DNA of 64,000 nt from Paenibacillus tuaregi (GCF_900086655.1 NZ_LT575476.1:5497931-5561930), one strand, 5' to 3'; positions 6,995 to 16,482 are shown, numbered from the stretch's first letter. The notes: a model not told the origin generated them from the sequence alone. Numbers and translations: made by a program.

Positions 6995-8251
6995 TTATTT
7001 CTGCGAATCGGCGTCGCTGTCTTCGGTCGGCTTATCGGTCAAGGTGACACTCACCGTCTCTTCCTTCCCGCCCCGGTACAGCGTCACTTCCATCTCTTCG
7101 CCAACCTTCTTCACATCATACAAATATTTGCGGAGCGCGAGCGTCGAATCCACAGGCTTGCCATCGAGCTTCGTAATCACATCATTAAGCTTGATACCGG
7201 CCTTCTCCGCTGGTCCATGGGCTTCCAGCACAAGCACGCCATCCTTGATATCCGGCGGCAGTTTAAGATCCTTGCGCTGATCCTCGCTCAAAGGGGCATA
7301 CGGATTGTTCAGATCTAGGGAGTATACTCCAAGGTACGGCCGGACTACCTTGCCGTGCTCAATCAGATTATTCACGGTGCTCATCACATCCGAGACCGGA
7401 ATGGCAAAGCCAATCCCTTCCACGCCGGTATCCGAGATCTTCATCGTGTTGATGCCGATCACTTGACCGTTCAGGTTAACCAGGGCTCCGCCGCTGTTGC
7501 CTTCATTGATCGCGGCATCGGTCTGGATCACTTCCTGCTCCCAATCATAGACACCATCCTGGTTCAGGGACACCGGAATAATCCGGTTCGGATAGCTGAC
7601 AATGCCGGAGGTCAAGGTATCGCCAAGTCCCAGCGGGTTGCCGATGGCAATTACCGTCTCGCCCAGCCGGAGAGCCTTGGAATTGCCCATTTCGGCTACC
7701 GTCTTGATCCCTTCCGCATCAATCTCAAGCACCGCAAGATCACTTACCGTGTCCTTGCCTACCACCGTTGCTGTACGGGAATCCCCATCCACGGTGACGA
7801 TCTCCAGATCCTGCGTATTGGCAATAACGTGGGCATTAGTAATAATGTACGCCTTGTTATCTGTCTTTTTGAAGATTACACCTGAGCCGAGGGCCGCATC
7901 ATCAGGTGCCACCTTGGAGGATTCATCACGGTGATTAAGAATGCTCACCACCGCCGGACGTACCTTGGCCGCTGCCTGCACAATCCGTTCATACGGATCA
8001 CTATCCGTCTTATGCAGGAAGCTGCCGCTAAGCGCTCCCGCCTGGGTTCTGGAGGGGGGACTTGCAATCCAGGTGTACAATGCCACGGCCACAACCGCAC
8101 TCAGTACTGAACAGATCAGTGAAATTTGAAAGGTGCCGAGGCTTTTGCGCCGCTTCGTGCCCGAGGACCATCTGCTGCTGTCTGTATTGCTCCTGCGGGT
8201 AAGCCGTTTAGATACTTTTGTGGAATAAAAGTCGTCGTCAAACAATCCCAT
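6995..8251 (-). CDS. htrA: HtrA/DegP-family membrane-anchored serine protease
   Basis: This is a trypsin-like protease that degrades or refolds damaged proteins outside the membrane. The 418-residue protein has a basic cytoplasmic N-terminus, one membrane anchor (~residues 42-63, ISLICSVLSAVVAVALYTWI), a protease domain with the triad H in ITNAHVI, D in SDLAVLEID and S in EGNSGGALVN, and a C-terminal PDZ domain (GVYSLD... to the VTLYRGG strand). GGAGG is upstream of the ATG. In Bacillus the same family lies downstream of walJ, and here it also follows walJ on the same strand, but ~800 bp away with a divergent small gene between. It therefore has its own promoter, which I could not place with confidence. 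Confidence 0.93.
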   Translation of the reverse strand: MGLFDDDFYSTKVSKRLTRRSNTDSSRWSSGTKRRKSLGTFQISLICSVLSAVVAVALYTWIASPPSRTQAGALSGSFLHKTDSDPYERIVQAAAKVRPAVVSILNHRDESSKVAPDDAALGSGVIFKKTDNKAYIITNAHVIANTQDLEIVTVDGDSRTATVVGKDTVSDLAVLEIDAEGIKTVAEMGNSKALRLGETVIAIGNPLGLGDTLTSGIVSYPNRIIPVSLNQDGVYDWEQEVIQTDAAINEGNSGGALVNLNGQVIGINTMKISDTGVEGIGFAIPVSDVMSTVNNLIEHGKVVRPYLGVYSLDLNNPYAPLSEDQRKDLKLPPDIKDGVLVLEAHGPAEKAGIKLNDVITKLDGKPVDSTLALRKYLYDVKKVGEEMEVTLYRGGKEETVSVTLTDKPTEDSDADSQK

Positions 8252-8880
8252 GGTTGATTCTCTCCCTCCGTTACTTGCGCTCCGCCTTACCTGTACTCAT
8301 CTCTATATATGAACTGCATGGTTGTCAGACTCTATCTAAAGCCACCTGTTCGCCCGTGGCTTACTGCTCTTGGTTATGGAGGGGGCTGCCTGAGAATAGT
8401 TCAGGCAATCTGATGCCCGGCTGTATGAGAGAGCAAGCTTTAGGCTGAGATTCGCCTCTTCATGTTATGCGCCGGATGTGTTCCCGTATGCCCGGCAAAA
8501 CGCCGGATTTTCCATTTTCCTGTCAGGCCCGTCTCTTCAATCGAACCATACTGACTTCACTCTGCAATTGTTGACGTAACCAGAACTCAAATAGTTACCC
8601 GAATGTAAGATAAAAAACAAACTTTTTCTTTCTGAAAAAGGAATGTTTCTACGAGTCTTGGACTACACTAGTACAAGCTTAGTAGATATGTCCATTCTAT
8701 CAAATTTTATCCCGTCGCAGGTGAATTAAATTACGGTTTTTAATGGAAGAATGTAAAGCGGGTATTAGGTAGTACTGCACTGGGGCAACCGTATAGTACT
8801 TTTACCCTTTTTTCGGGCTGTTTACCCGCAGAGCCAGGACGTTTTTGCAAAAAAAAAAATACGCTCAAGGAGCTGAACCT
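8252..8880. other. Divergent intergenic region with a possible structured leader
   Basis: This ~630-bp region separates the minus-strand htrA start from the plus-strand gene at 8881. It must hold both promoters, but no clear -35/-10 pair stands out. Near its right end, GCGGGTA (8758-8764) can pair with TACCCGC (8823-8829), enclosing a second complementary pair around AGTACT (8771-8776 and 8795-8800) and a GGGGCAACC loop. The nested fold lies 50 bases upstream of the plus-strand gene. It does not match a riboswitch class I can name. Confidence 0.35.
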
Positions 8881-9087
8881 ATGGACCGGTTATCATCCCC
8901 AATGAACGAAGTGAATGTGATGGCCAAGCTGGCGGATCTGAAGGATGAGCACTATCATACCGTGCTTGCGCTCAGCGTAGTCATCGAACTGCTGATTGAG
9001 AAGGGCATCCTTACCCGGGAGGATATCGCGGGGAAGGCCGCCGAACTCGATCAATTTATGGTTCCCCCACCATATCCCATGGCGTAG
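8881..9087 (+). CDS. Small conserved-looking hypothetical protein
   Basis: A 68-residue acidic, mostly helical protein starting MDRLSSPMNEVNVMAKLADL and ending MVPPPYPMA. The ATG at 8881 has AAGGAG upstream at a good distance; an upstream in-frame ATG lies in an A-rich tract without such a site. The region KGILTREDIAGKAAELDQ resembles short helical segments of nitrile-hydratase-type accessory subunits, but this is too weak for a function. It is the only plus-strand gene in the wal region. Its last 32 bases overlap the 3' end of walJ on the other strand. I do not recognise the family. Confidence 0.6.
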   Translation: MDRLSSPMNEVNVMAKLADLKDEHYHTVLALSVVIELLIEKGILTREDIAGKAAELDQFMVPPPYPMA

Positions 9088-9862
9088 GCCGATCATAATA
9101 AGTTTCACACAGCTTAAACTCACTGTCCTTGTAGAAGCAGCCCCGGTCTTCCATCGCACCGCGGACCGCAAGCTTGGCCAGATCAAGCATGTTATGCTCC
9201 CGGCTCAGGTGAGCCAAATACGTGCGCTTCAGCCGGCCATTGAGCAGCTCGCTCAGCACCTCGCCTGAAGCCTCATTGGACAAGTGCCCCATATCGCCAA
9301 GAATTCTGCGTTTCGTATTCCATGGGTAGCGGCCCATACGAAGCATTTCGATATCATGATTGGCCTCAAGCACAAGCACATCCGAATCAGCAATAGTCGT
9401 CTTCACTTTGTCGCTGGCATAACCGAGGTCAGTCACGACACTCAGCTTATGCTTGCCATCATGGAAGACGTAACCCACCGGATCGGCAGCATCGTGGGAA
9501 ATGGAGAACGACTCCACCCGCAGCGACCCGAAGTCGCGGGCTTCCCCGGTTCCGAAGATGATGCGCTGGTCGTCAGCAAGCGCCCCGACACTTTTGCCAA
9601 TAGCCTCCCAAGTCTTCTCATTAGCATATACCGGAAGGTTGTACTTGCGAGCCACCGGCCCAAGTCCTTTGATATGATCGGAATGCTCATGGGTGATGAG
9701 TATTCCGTGAAGCTGATCTCCTGTCATTTCACGCATGCCGAGCAGCTCGTCGATACGCCGTGCACTGAAGCCGGCATCGATCATGAGCGTGACTTGACCG
9801 TCCGTCACCACTGTGGCGTTCCCGGTCGAGCCGCTGGACAGCACTGTAAATTGTATTCCCAT
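9056..9862 (-). CDS. walJ: WalJ (YycJ) metallo-beta-lactamase-fold hydrolase
   Basis: WalJ belongs to the MBL-fold exonuclease-like proteins encoded with the WalRK system and has been linked to coordination of replication with division; its substrate is unsettled. The 268-residue protein shows the zinc-binding HEHSDH motif (ITHEHSDHIKGL, near residues 56-67), a SISHDAADPVGY segment, a VVTDLGY aspartate site and a C-terminal YLAHLSREHN histidine. It is the last gene of the wal unit, five bases after walI. Its 3' end overlaps convergently with the small gene at 8881-9087. Confidence 0.93.
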   Translation of the reverse strand: MGIQFTVLSSGSTGNATVVTDGQVTLMIDAGFSARRIDELLGMREMTGDQLHGILITHEHSDHIKGLGPVARKYNLPVYANEKTWEAIGKSVGALADDQRIIFGTGEARDFGSLRVESFSISHDAADPVGYVFHDGKHKLSVVTDLGYASDKVKTTIADSDVLVLEANHDIEMLRMGRYPWNTKRRILGDMGHLSNEASGEVLSELLNGRLKRTYLAHLSREHNMLDLAKLAVRGAMEDRGCFYKDSEFKLCETYYDRPTPWDMVGEP

Positions 9863-9867
9863 GCTGA

Positions 9868-10608
9868 TTACTCCTTTATTTTCTCTGCATCCGGACTGAT
9901 CACATCTCCGCTGCCTAGAACGTAATACTTCTCCCCGTTGCCCAGAGTGAATCTCCAGGCTGGCGCAGCCACCTGGGCCTCCGAATTGAACACTTGTCCG
10001 TAATAACCAAGCTCGATATCGGTCACAATCGTCCTTTTCGGCAGAAATTTATCAATCAGAAACCCAAGCGCCTTGGAAGCGGGCAGCACCGGCTGCGCCT
10101 TCTCCTCATCCATCTGAACCACCTCAATCGATTCCATCCGGTAAGATATAACCTTCTGATTGCTATAGTTCAGCTCCAGATTAATATTAAACAGCGGCCA
10201 TTCCTCCAGAGCCAGGGGATGAAGGATGAACACACTGTCCATGCTGCTCTCCTGATCATAACGGTAGCTGCCGATCTGAGGGATTTGAGACTCCAGAGCA
10301 CTTACGAGCCCTTTCGCATTAAAAATCAACCTGCTGTCAACCGGCTCTGCCAGCTTGATCGGCTCGCTTCCAGTAGGCTTAATCAGCCTATAGTTAATCT
10401 TGGGCAGGGCCGGGGTCTCTGCCGGAATCTGAGCCCGCACCTGAATCTGTTTCTCATCCATACTCCGCTGTGTGCTCTCGGTCAAGGAGGTGAGGTCCAA
10501 ATTGGCGCTCGCCTGATCGCGTTTATCCATCCACAGCTGATAACCGAGCACCAGATTAAGCAGCAGAAAAGCATAGATCAACACATTCTTCGCTCTTCCC
10601 CAATGCAT
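9868..10608 (-). CDS. walI: WalI (YycI) regulatory protein
   Basis: WalI is a single-pass membrane protein that, with WalH, restrains or tunes the WalK kinase outside the membrane in Bacillus. The 246-residue protein has one N-terminal transmembrane helix (VLIYAFLLLNLVLGYQLWM, residues ~9-27) followed by an extracytoplasmic YycI-type domain. It lies between walH and walJ with short spacing (28 bases after walH, five before walJ), which supports one transcription unit. Sequence conservation in this family is low, so the call relies on topology, length and position. Confidence 0.88.
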   Translation of the reverse strand: MHWGRAKNVLIYAFLLLNLVLGYQLWMDKRDQASANLDLTSLTESTQRSMDEKQIQVRAQIPAETPALPKINYRLIKPTGSEPIKLAEPVDSRLIFNAKGLVSALESQIPQIGSYRYDQESSMDSVFILHPLALEEWPLFNINLELNYSNQKVISYRMESIEVVQMDEEKAQPVLPASKALGFLIDKFLPKRTIVTDIELGYYGQVFNSEAQVAAPAWRFTLGNGEKYYVLGSGDVISPDAEKIKE

Positions 10609-10636
10609 CCCTCATCCCCCTTTCCCGGGTTGATTC

Positions 10637-11962
10637 TCAGAAACCCTGCTGCAAAATTTGCTTCTCACCGCTGCTGAATACCAGCACCCAGACCGGCTGG
10701 AGCTGAAGCTCCTCGCCTGTAAGGAGCGGCTGATACGCAGGATACAGCCAGCTTACGGTTCTGTCCTTCGCCGCCTTATTCACCAGCGCGGCAAGCTCTT
10801 TGCCGCCAGGCAGTTGTCTCTTAACGGTCTTGCCCATATCCATACTGCGGGTATAGATCAGTGACCGCTCATAGCTCGTCACCATCCCCTGATGCATGTC
10901 CAGCCTCATCACGCCATAATGGAACGCATCCAGATCCAGGATCGGCAGGGACTTATAATACTGCTGGAACGTCACCAGATCCTGGCGGCGCTTGCTGTCT
11001 CCGCTGAACTCAGCTTCGCTGGTTACTTCCATCCGGTAAGAGGAACCGGCCGTATTATCCCATCCGCCGTGCTGGTTGACGAACTCCACCGCGGATAGGG
11101 CGTTCTTCCCGATATTATTATCTGTACCGCCCGATGCCGCCGGGTCGGTATAGTTAATCCAGTTCTGATTCTGCTTGAATTGCAGACTTCGCTTGATATC
11201 TGTATAAATTTCGGAGCCATCCTTCTCCCGGATATTCCGGGTAATGCTCGGGTCCGCGAACAGGCTCTTCTGCATTTGATCCGTTGTGAAGACTCCTGTC
11301 TTGAGGGTCACCTCAAGGGCCCCAATTTTCGTATCTGGCACATAATAACCGCTGTCCATCAGAGTGTACGACGGTGTCCATTCTCTGCCAAAGCCGACCT
11401 GCTGCCGTACATCCTGCACCGTCAAGTCGGCACTCTTGGCTTCATACACCGCCCCGCCCCGTGAGCTGAAGAAGAATGCGCGGACCTTGTCCTCGCTCTT
11501 CACATTGTAGATCAGAATCCGGTTGATCGTCTCCTCTTGAAGCATCAGATCATTGGAGATTTGCATAACCTTCTGCAGCATCGCTACTGGAACTCCTGCG
11601 CCAAACCGCAGCTCAATGCCCTCATTCTGCTTCCGGATGGTATTCCAGTTCATTCCACTTGTGTCATAGCGCTGGAACCCGCCGAATAACCGGCCCTGCA
11701 GGCGCGTATTAATCAACTTGTAGAAGGTTGATCCTGGGTAGAAGATAGTATGCTTGCCGCTGCCCATATGCACAATCATCTCCGCCGGGTAGACCAGTTC
11801 CTCCGCCTTCATCTCCGCACCCATATTGTCCGTCTTCACATAGTCGCTCTCCGACTTCACCACCGGATTGTTGCCGGGAAGCCGGTAAATCAGGAAATAA
11901 CTCTGAACCAAGCTGCAGAGGATCAGCAGCAGAAGCACCGTGGACTTCACTGTCTCCTTCAC
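10637..11962 (-). CDS. walH: WalH (YycH) regulatory protein
   Basis: WalH is the second membrane-anchored modulator of WalK. The 441-residue protein has an N-terminal helix (STVLLLLILCSLVQSYFLIY, residues ~7-26) and a large extracytoplasmic YycH domain ending in the WLYPAYQPLLTGEELQLQPVWV region. Its start codon overlaps the walK stop by four bases (11959-11962), a sign of translational coupling. Length and order walR-walK-walH-walI-walJ match the Bacillales locus. Confidence 0.9.
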   Translation of the reverse strand: MKETVKSTVLLLLILCSLVQSYFLIYRLPGNNPVVKSESDYVKTDNMGAEMKAEELVYPAEMIVHMGSGKHTIFYPGSTFYKLINTRLQGRLFGGFQRYDTSGMNWNTIRKQNEGIELRFGAGVPVAMLQKVMQISNDLMLQEETINRILIYNVKSEDKVRAFFFSSRGGAVYEAKSADLTVQDVRQQVGFGREWTPSYTLMDSGYYVPDTKIGALEVTLKTGVFTTDQMQKSLFADPSITRNIREKDGSEIYTDIKRSLQFKQNQNWINYTDPAASGGTDNNIGKNALSAVEFVNQHGGWDNTAGSSYRMEVTSEAEFSGDSKRRQDLVTFQQYYKSLPILDLDAFHYGVMRLDMHQGMVTSYERSLIYTRSMDMGKTVKRQLPGGKELAALVNKAAKDRTVSWLYPAYQPLLTGEELQLQPVWVLVFSSGEKQILQQGF

Positions 11963-13797
11963 AGCTCTCCGCCCCCTCTCATCTCCATCGGTAAGGTGAA
12001 GGTGACTGTCGTGCCCTTGCCAAGTTCGGATTCCAGGGAGATCGTCCCCCCATGCGCTTTGACAATTTCCCGGGCAATGGATAATCCAAGCCCAGTGCCG
12101 CCCATATTGCGCGAACGGGCCTTGTCCACGCGGTAAAAGCGTTCAAAAATACGGTCCAAATCCTTCTTAGGAATTCCGATTCCGGTATCCTGAACCGAGA
12201 TCGCCAGCATTCCATCTTCGGTTCTGCGAGCCTTGATTGCAATCGACCCGCCAGCGGTATATTTCATTGCATTGGAAATCAGGTTGTCCAGCACCTGGTC
12301 AATCTGATCCCGGTCAAGCGCCACCTCATGGATGCCTTGCTCCACTTCAACATGGATGTCGATCTCCTTCTCCTGCATCTGAAAAGAAAACCGGTCAGCC
12401 ACCTCGTCCAGCATCTCGGCAATCCCGGTCATCTGCATCCGCAGCGGCGATTCCTTGGAATCGAGCCGGGACAGATGCAGCAGATCCGTGACCAGGCGGA
12501 TCATCCGCTCGGTCTCGTTCTGGATCACGCCGACGAAGCGGGGTCCAAGAGCCGGGTCCTGCAGCGCGCCGTCCTCCAGCGCTTCGGTGTAGCTCTTGAT
12601 GGTCGTCAGCGGAGTGCGCAGCTCGTGGGAGACATTCGCCACGAACTCACGGCGGGATGCCTCCAGCTTCTCCTGCTCCGTGACATCCTGAAGCACGGCA
12701 ATCGTACCGATGATCCCGAATTCACGCCGATGGATCGGCGTAAAGGTCACCCGGATCAACGATGTCCCGCCCTCCGGCGTATCGATCTCCAGGAGTTCGG
12801 TCGGCATGCCGCCCTGCACGAAGGTGGTATTCCCATCCTTCGGCAGGCTGAGCAGGCTCTGGATGCTCGTTCCAAGCTTGTCCTCGCCTTCCGTGAACAG
12901 CATCGCGCTGGCCCGCCGATTCATGAGGATCACGGTCCCCAGCTCATCGGTGGCGATCACCCCATCGCTCATATTGGTGAGAATCGATGCCAGCTTCTCC
13001 TTCTCCTCTTCATTCTGGGCGAGCGCATCCCGCAGCCGGCTGGTCATATAATTAAAGGCGTTGCTGAGCTGGCCGATTTCATCGTTCCCCAGCACAGGCA
13101 CCTTCTGGTACAGCTGGCCTTCAGCCACGGCCGTAGCCCGCCGGGTAAGCTCTTTGATCGGCGAGGTAATGGTATGGGCTAGAATTACGCCCAAGATCGC
13201 CGTCAGACCAAGAGCCAGCAGAATCCCCGAGATGAAGATGCTGTTGATCCGGTCCATGGTCGCATACAGCTCACTCATCGAAGCGGCAATATAGATGGCG
13301 CCAACGATCTTACCGTCACTTACTACGGGCTTGGCTACCACCTTTTTGCGGATGTTGTCATCATCGATAATATATTCCTCGTTATCTTCAATCCCCTGAA
13401 GCGCCATACTAACTACTGTCTGTGTATTCTTGCGGCCCACATAATCAGCATGGGACCACTTGGATGTCTTAAGCACCTTGCCGCTGGAATCAAGCACCTG
13501 AATCTCCGCACCCGGCTGATTGAATAAGTTCTCCACCAGCACACCGAGGTTATCGAGCTTCTCCCCCCGGGTCTCCGCCGTCCCTGCGGTGCCCAGATTC
13601 TGCGCGGCCAGCACCGACAGCAGCTCAGCCCGGGCCTTCAGCTCCTGGGTGAAGTTGCTGGTCAGGGAATTTTTCATCGCACTGACGAAATAAACCCCGA
13701 TCAACTGCATCGCGATCAGGATTAGCAAGACATAGATAATAATCAGCTTAGCTTGAATTGTACGGAAGAAAGCAGGCAGCTTCAGCTTCAGTCTCAT
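11959..13797 (-). CDS. walK: WalK sensor histidine kinase
   Basis: WalK senses cell-wall status at the division site and phosphorylates WalR; the system is essential in most Firmicutes. The 612-residue protein contains TM1 (~residues 17-38), an extracytoplasmic Cache-like sensor, TM2 (~184-208), a HAMP domain (ITSPIKELTRRATAVAEG), a PAS domain (ILTNMSDGVIATDELG), the HisKA phosphoacceptor (VANVSHELRTPLTTIKSY) and a HATPase domain with the N box (SNAMKYT), G1 (DTGIGIPKKD) and G2 (GTGLGLSI). It is three bases downstream of walR and overlaps walH by four. All catalytic motifs are intact. Confidence 0.97.
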   Translation of the reverse strand: MRLKLKLPAFFRTIQAKLIIIYVLLILIAMQLIGVYFVSAMKNSLTSNFTQELKARAELLSVLAAQNLGTAGTAETRGEKLDNLGVLVENLFNQPGAEIQVLDSSGKVLKTSKWSHADYVGRKNTQTVVSMALQGIEDNEEYIIDDDNIRKKVVAKPVVSDGKIVGAIYIAASMSELYATMDRINSIFISGILLALGLTAILGVILAHTITSPIKELTRRATAVAEGQLYQKVPVLGNDEIGQLSNAFNYMTSRLRDALAQNEEEKEKLASILTNMSDGVIATDELGTVILMNRRASAMLFTEGEDKLGTSIQSLLSLPKDGNTTFVQGGMPTELLEIDTPEGGTSLIRVTFTPIHRREFGIIGTIAVLQDVTEQEKLEASRREFVANVSHELRTPLTTIKSYTEALEDGALQDPALGPRFVGVIQNETERMIRLVTDLLHLSRLDSKESPLRMQMTGIAEMLDEVADRFSFQMQEKEIDIHVEVEQGIHEVALDRDQIDQVLDNLISNAMKYTAGGSIAIKARRTEDGMLAISVQDTGIGIPKKDLDRIFERFYRVDKARSRNMGGTGLGLSIAREIVKAHGGTISLESELGKGTTVTFTLPMEMRGGGEL

Positions 13798-13799
13798 GA

Positions 13800-14519
13800 C
13801 TAGAAACCACCCGTTTTCGAGCTTCTCATCAAATAACCAAGTCCCCGCCGCGTCAAAATATATTCCGGCTTGCTCGGGTCATCCTCAATCTTCTCTCTAA
13901 GCCGCCGGATCGTCACATCCACCGTCCGGACGTCCCCGAAATACTCAAAGCCCCATACGGCCTGCAGCAAATGCTCGCGCGTCATCACCTTTCCGGCATT
14001 CCGCGCCATGTAGTAGACAAGCTCATATTCCCGGTGGGTCAAATCCAGCGGTTCACCATTCTTATATACGGTATACATGTCTGTATCTATGAATAAATCA
14101 AACAAATGAAGTCCCTGGCTGCCGGCCCCATTCCCTGCCGCCTCTTCCGGCTTGCTCTGGCGCCGCCGCATTTGCGCCTTGACCCGGGCTAGCAGCTCTC
14201 TTGTGCTGAAAGGCTTGGTCACATAATCATCGGCACCCAGCTCAAGACCGAGCACTTTATCAATCTCCCCATCCTTGGCTGTGAGCATAATAATAGGGGT
14301 CTCAAGCTTCGCCCGCACTTCCCGGCACACATCCATGCCATCCTTGCCAGGCAGCATCAGGTCGAGCAGAATCAGGTCCGGGCGTTCAGACAAAGCAAGC
14401 TCTGCGGCGCTGATTCCATCGAAGGCGAGAATAACTTCATACCCCTCTTTTTCTAAATTAAATTTTAGAATATCCGCAATTGGCTGTTCATCATCTACGA
14501 CTAGAATTTTCCCCTGCAT
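13800..14519 (-). CDS. walR: WalR response regulator (OmpR family)
   Basis: WalR controls autolysin and cell-wall genes. The protein has a receiver domain (ILVVDDEQPIADILKFNLEK, phospho-acceptor Asp in LILLDLMLPGKDG, the conserved Lys in DYVTKPFSTRELLARVKA) and a C-terminal winged helix (LTHREYELVYYMA to TVDVTIRRLREKIEDDP). I chose the ATG at 14519 (239 residues, starting MQGKILVVDDEQ): it has GGGGTG at suitable distance, while the GTG four codons upstream does not. First gene of the wal unit; an extended -10 promoter candidate is at 14566-14574. Confidence 0.96.
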   Translation of the reverse strand: MQGKILVVDDEQPIADILKFNLEKEGYEVILAFDGISAAELALSERPDLILLDLMLPGKDGMDVCREVRAKLETPIIMLTAKDGEIDKVLGLELGADDYVTKPFSTRELLARVKAQMRRRQSKPEEAAGNGAGSQGLHLFDLFIDTDMYTVYKNGEPLDLTHREYELVYYMARNAGKVMTREHLLQAVWGFEYFGDVRTVDVTIRRLREKIEDDPSKPEYILTRRGLGYLMRSSKTGGF

Positions 14520-14565
14520 TCTCTCTTTCACCCCATATTTTCAGGCTTTCACCCACACTTCCTCT

Positions 14566-14574
14566 ATTTTAGCA
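14566..14574 (-). promoter_or_regulatory. Candidate wal operon promoter (extended -10)
   Basis: TGCTAAAAT on the minus strand is an extended -10 element about 50 bases before the walR start. No good -35 is present at the usual distance, which extended -10 promoters can tolerate. Confidence 0.45.
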
Positions 14575-14668
14575 CACCTGGGGCCCCGTATCCTAAACTG
14601 TCATAAAAATAACCATTAAAATCCAGATCCCCTCTCAGGCTATCTCATAACCTCCACTCTCCACTCAC

Positions 14669-14705
14669 AAAAAAGCACCCGGAACCCCTTACTTGTCCCG
14701 GATGC
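14669..14705 (-). terminator. Intrinsic terminator of the M23 peptidase gene
   Basis: On the minus strand GCATCCGG (14705-14698) pairs with CCGGGTGC (14682-14675), followed by six T (14674-14669). It lies ~100 bases past the stop at 14810 and separates this gene from the wal promoter. Confidence 0.85.
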
Positions 14706-14809
14706 TGCAGTATATATCCACGAATTCCAAAGTAGCTTGGAAGAGAGGCTAAGCCCTATTTTATCTCACCAGGATGCCCTCATCCGTGCAAGCAGCTGTT
14801 CAACTTACT

Positions 14810-16255
14810 TTAGCTCAAGTACTTGATCGGATTCTGAAGCTCTCCGTTCCGGTGAATCTCAAAGTGAAGGTGAATTCCGAAAGAATGGCCCGTATCACCC
14901 ATCACTCCAATATGTTCACCCTTCTCCACCTTGTCCCCCCGCTTCACATCAATGCGGCTAAGGTGCCCGTACAAAGTCTCATACCCGTTGCCATGTCTGA
15001 TGATGATACAGTTGCCATAGCCAGTCTTCACGCCCGCAAAACTTACGGTCCCGCCGTCCGCGGCCATGATGCTGGAGTTGGATGAGATCATATCAATCCC
15101 TTTGTGCAGCTTGTTCCAGCGTTCCCCGAAGCGGCTTGTAATCGAATGAGCGGAGACCGGCCATGCGAACCGGCCGCTGCCTGCCGTGCTGACCACCTTC
15201 GTCCCTTGCAGAATTACCTTGGGCTGGGACGCACTGATCACCTTTTGACTCAAGAACTGTTTCTGAACAACTTGTCCGTTCTCCTTAACGACACGGAAGG
15301 ACATCAGCTTCTTTCCTTCAACGCCGGGAGCTACCACTTTGGTAATGCCTTTGCGCAGCTGATTGGTTTTACGAATCTGAACATCCGGCTTGCTCGCTGC
15401 TTCCTTCGAAATGCTCTCCACGGTCTTCACTGTTAAGATCGGCTCTGAAACAGACAGGTTCAGATCGGCACCGATCTGTATCGCGGTCTCCTTGACACCG
15501 GGGTTCATGCTTCTCAGTTCCTTTTGGCTGATTCCCGCAGCCTTGGCAATCGAGCTGATTGTATCGCCGGGCTGAACTTTATAGGTTACTGTCTCTTTCT
15601 CTCCGCGAACGAGCTTGTTTACGGCCTCTTCTGGGGTCATCACCTTCGCAGGGTCAGTCTCAACAGTCCTTTTCGCAACCTTCTCCACAAATACAGCAGA
15701 CTCTATAAGTGCGGCTGCCTGTCCGGCTGCCGGTTTCTTGGCTTCACCCGGTGTGTAAGAGGTCCGCTGCACTTTACTTGCAAAAACAGGCACTGCTGCT
15801 TCCGGTATGTACTTACTCTTCACCTGGTTTAGTACCTTGTCGGCCGTCGCTTGATCTTTAACAATACCAACCGTCTTCCCATCTACCTTCAGCTCCACGC
15901 CCACAGCGGTAGGCTTAAGCAATGTGCCAAGCTTCGCGATAGCCGTATCCTGTTCTATATCCGCCTTATAGGCCTGCTCATACACTGTAGTAATCCCTTG
16001 GGTATCCAGCTTGATTTCAGCCGCCGGATATTTCCGCTCGTACTCGGCTTGGGTGCTGTCGTACAGTTTCTGTAATGACTCCTTGCTTCGCACCGTGCCT
16101 ACCTCCCGGCCATCCTTATATACCCGGTAATAGGGAACCGTATTCGCCTCCACATATTGATGGCCCGCCCACAGCAGGGTGCCAGCAACCAGCAAACCTC
16201 CAGCTGCAGCAGCCATACCGATTCGTAACCTCTGTATCTTGTTGGAACCCTTCAT
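14810..16255 (-). CDS. Membrane-anchored M23 peptidase with LysM and G5 domains
   Basis: This is probably a peptidoglycan endopeptidase anchored to the outside of the membrane. The 481-residue protein, from the ATG at 16255 (AAGGAG seven bases upstream), has a signal-anchor helix (GMAAAAGGLLVAGTLLWAG), a SpoIID-like/YabE-like region, a LysM domain (VTYKVQPGDTISSIAKAAG, ~residues 227-245), a G5 domain (the RKGITKVVAPGVEGKK to VILQGTK part) and a C-terminal LytM/M23 domain. Zn ligands are visible in HKGIDM and HLHFEIH, with the GYGNCIIIRHGNGYETLYGH core. Its position just upstream of the WalRK locus suggests a WalR target, but no clean WalR box was found. Function is inferred from domains. Confidence 0.88.
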   Translation of the reverse strand: MKGSNKIQRLRIGMAAAAGGLLVAGTLLWAGHQYVEANTVPYYRVYKDGREVGTVRSKESLQKLYDSTQAEYERKYPAAEIKLDTQGITTVYEQAYKADIEQDTAIAKLGTLLKPTAVGVELKVDGKTVGIVKDQATADKVLNQVKSKYIPEAAVPVFASKVQRTSYTPGEAKKPAAGQAAALIESAVFVEKVAKRTVETDPAKVMTPEEAVNKLVRGEKETVTYKVQPGDTISSIAKAAGISQKELRSMNPGVKETAIQIGADLNLSVSEPILTVKTVESISKEAASKPDVQIRKTNQLRKGITKVVAPGVEGKKLMSFRVVKENGQVVQKQFLSQKVISASQPKVILQGTKVVSTAGSGRFAWPVSAHSITSRFGERWNKLHKGIDMISSNSSIMAADGGTVSFAGVKTGYGNCIIIRHGNGYETLYGHLSRIDVKRGDKVEKGEHIGVMGDTGHSFGIHLHFEIHRNGELQNPIKYLS

Positions 16256-16387
16256 GATGCTCTCCTTTTTATTTCCTGATTTCAAAAAGAGGTGGATAAC
16301 TCCCCAAATAGTGTCAAAAAATTAACCTTTTAAACACTAACTAACCTTAACATAATTCGAACGGCTATTTCAACTTTGTAAAAAATG

Positions 16388-16415
16388 TGAAAAACCCGCT
16401 AAAATCGCGGGTTTT
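16388..16415. terminator. Bidirectional-looking terminator
   Basis: AAAACCCGC (16391-16399) and GCGGGTTTT (16407-16415) form a nine-pair stem with T-rich ends on both strands. On the minus strand it ends the transcript of the gene at 16483-17259, just before the M23 peptidase gene's promoter region. Confidence 0.8.
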
Positions 16416-16482
16416 CCTATTATGGCTTATATCCGGCATGTTCATCCGTTAGTAACAATATTGTTAATTTTTTCTGCTTCGA

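Noticed and set aside
8755..8840. Possible c-di-GMP riboswitch (GCACTGGGGCAACC resembles part of the GEMM core)
   Set aside because: The second conserved half and the tetraloop-receptor are absent, and the region is too short.
16256..16387. WalR box before the M23 peptidase gene
   Set aside because: A TGTTAA-N5-GTTAGT stretch on the minus strand matches only one half of the expected TGTWAH-N5-TGTWAH repeat.
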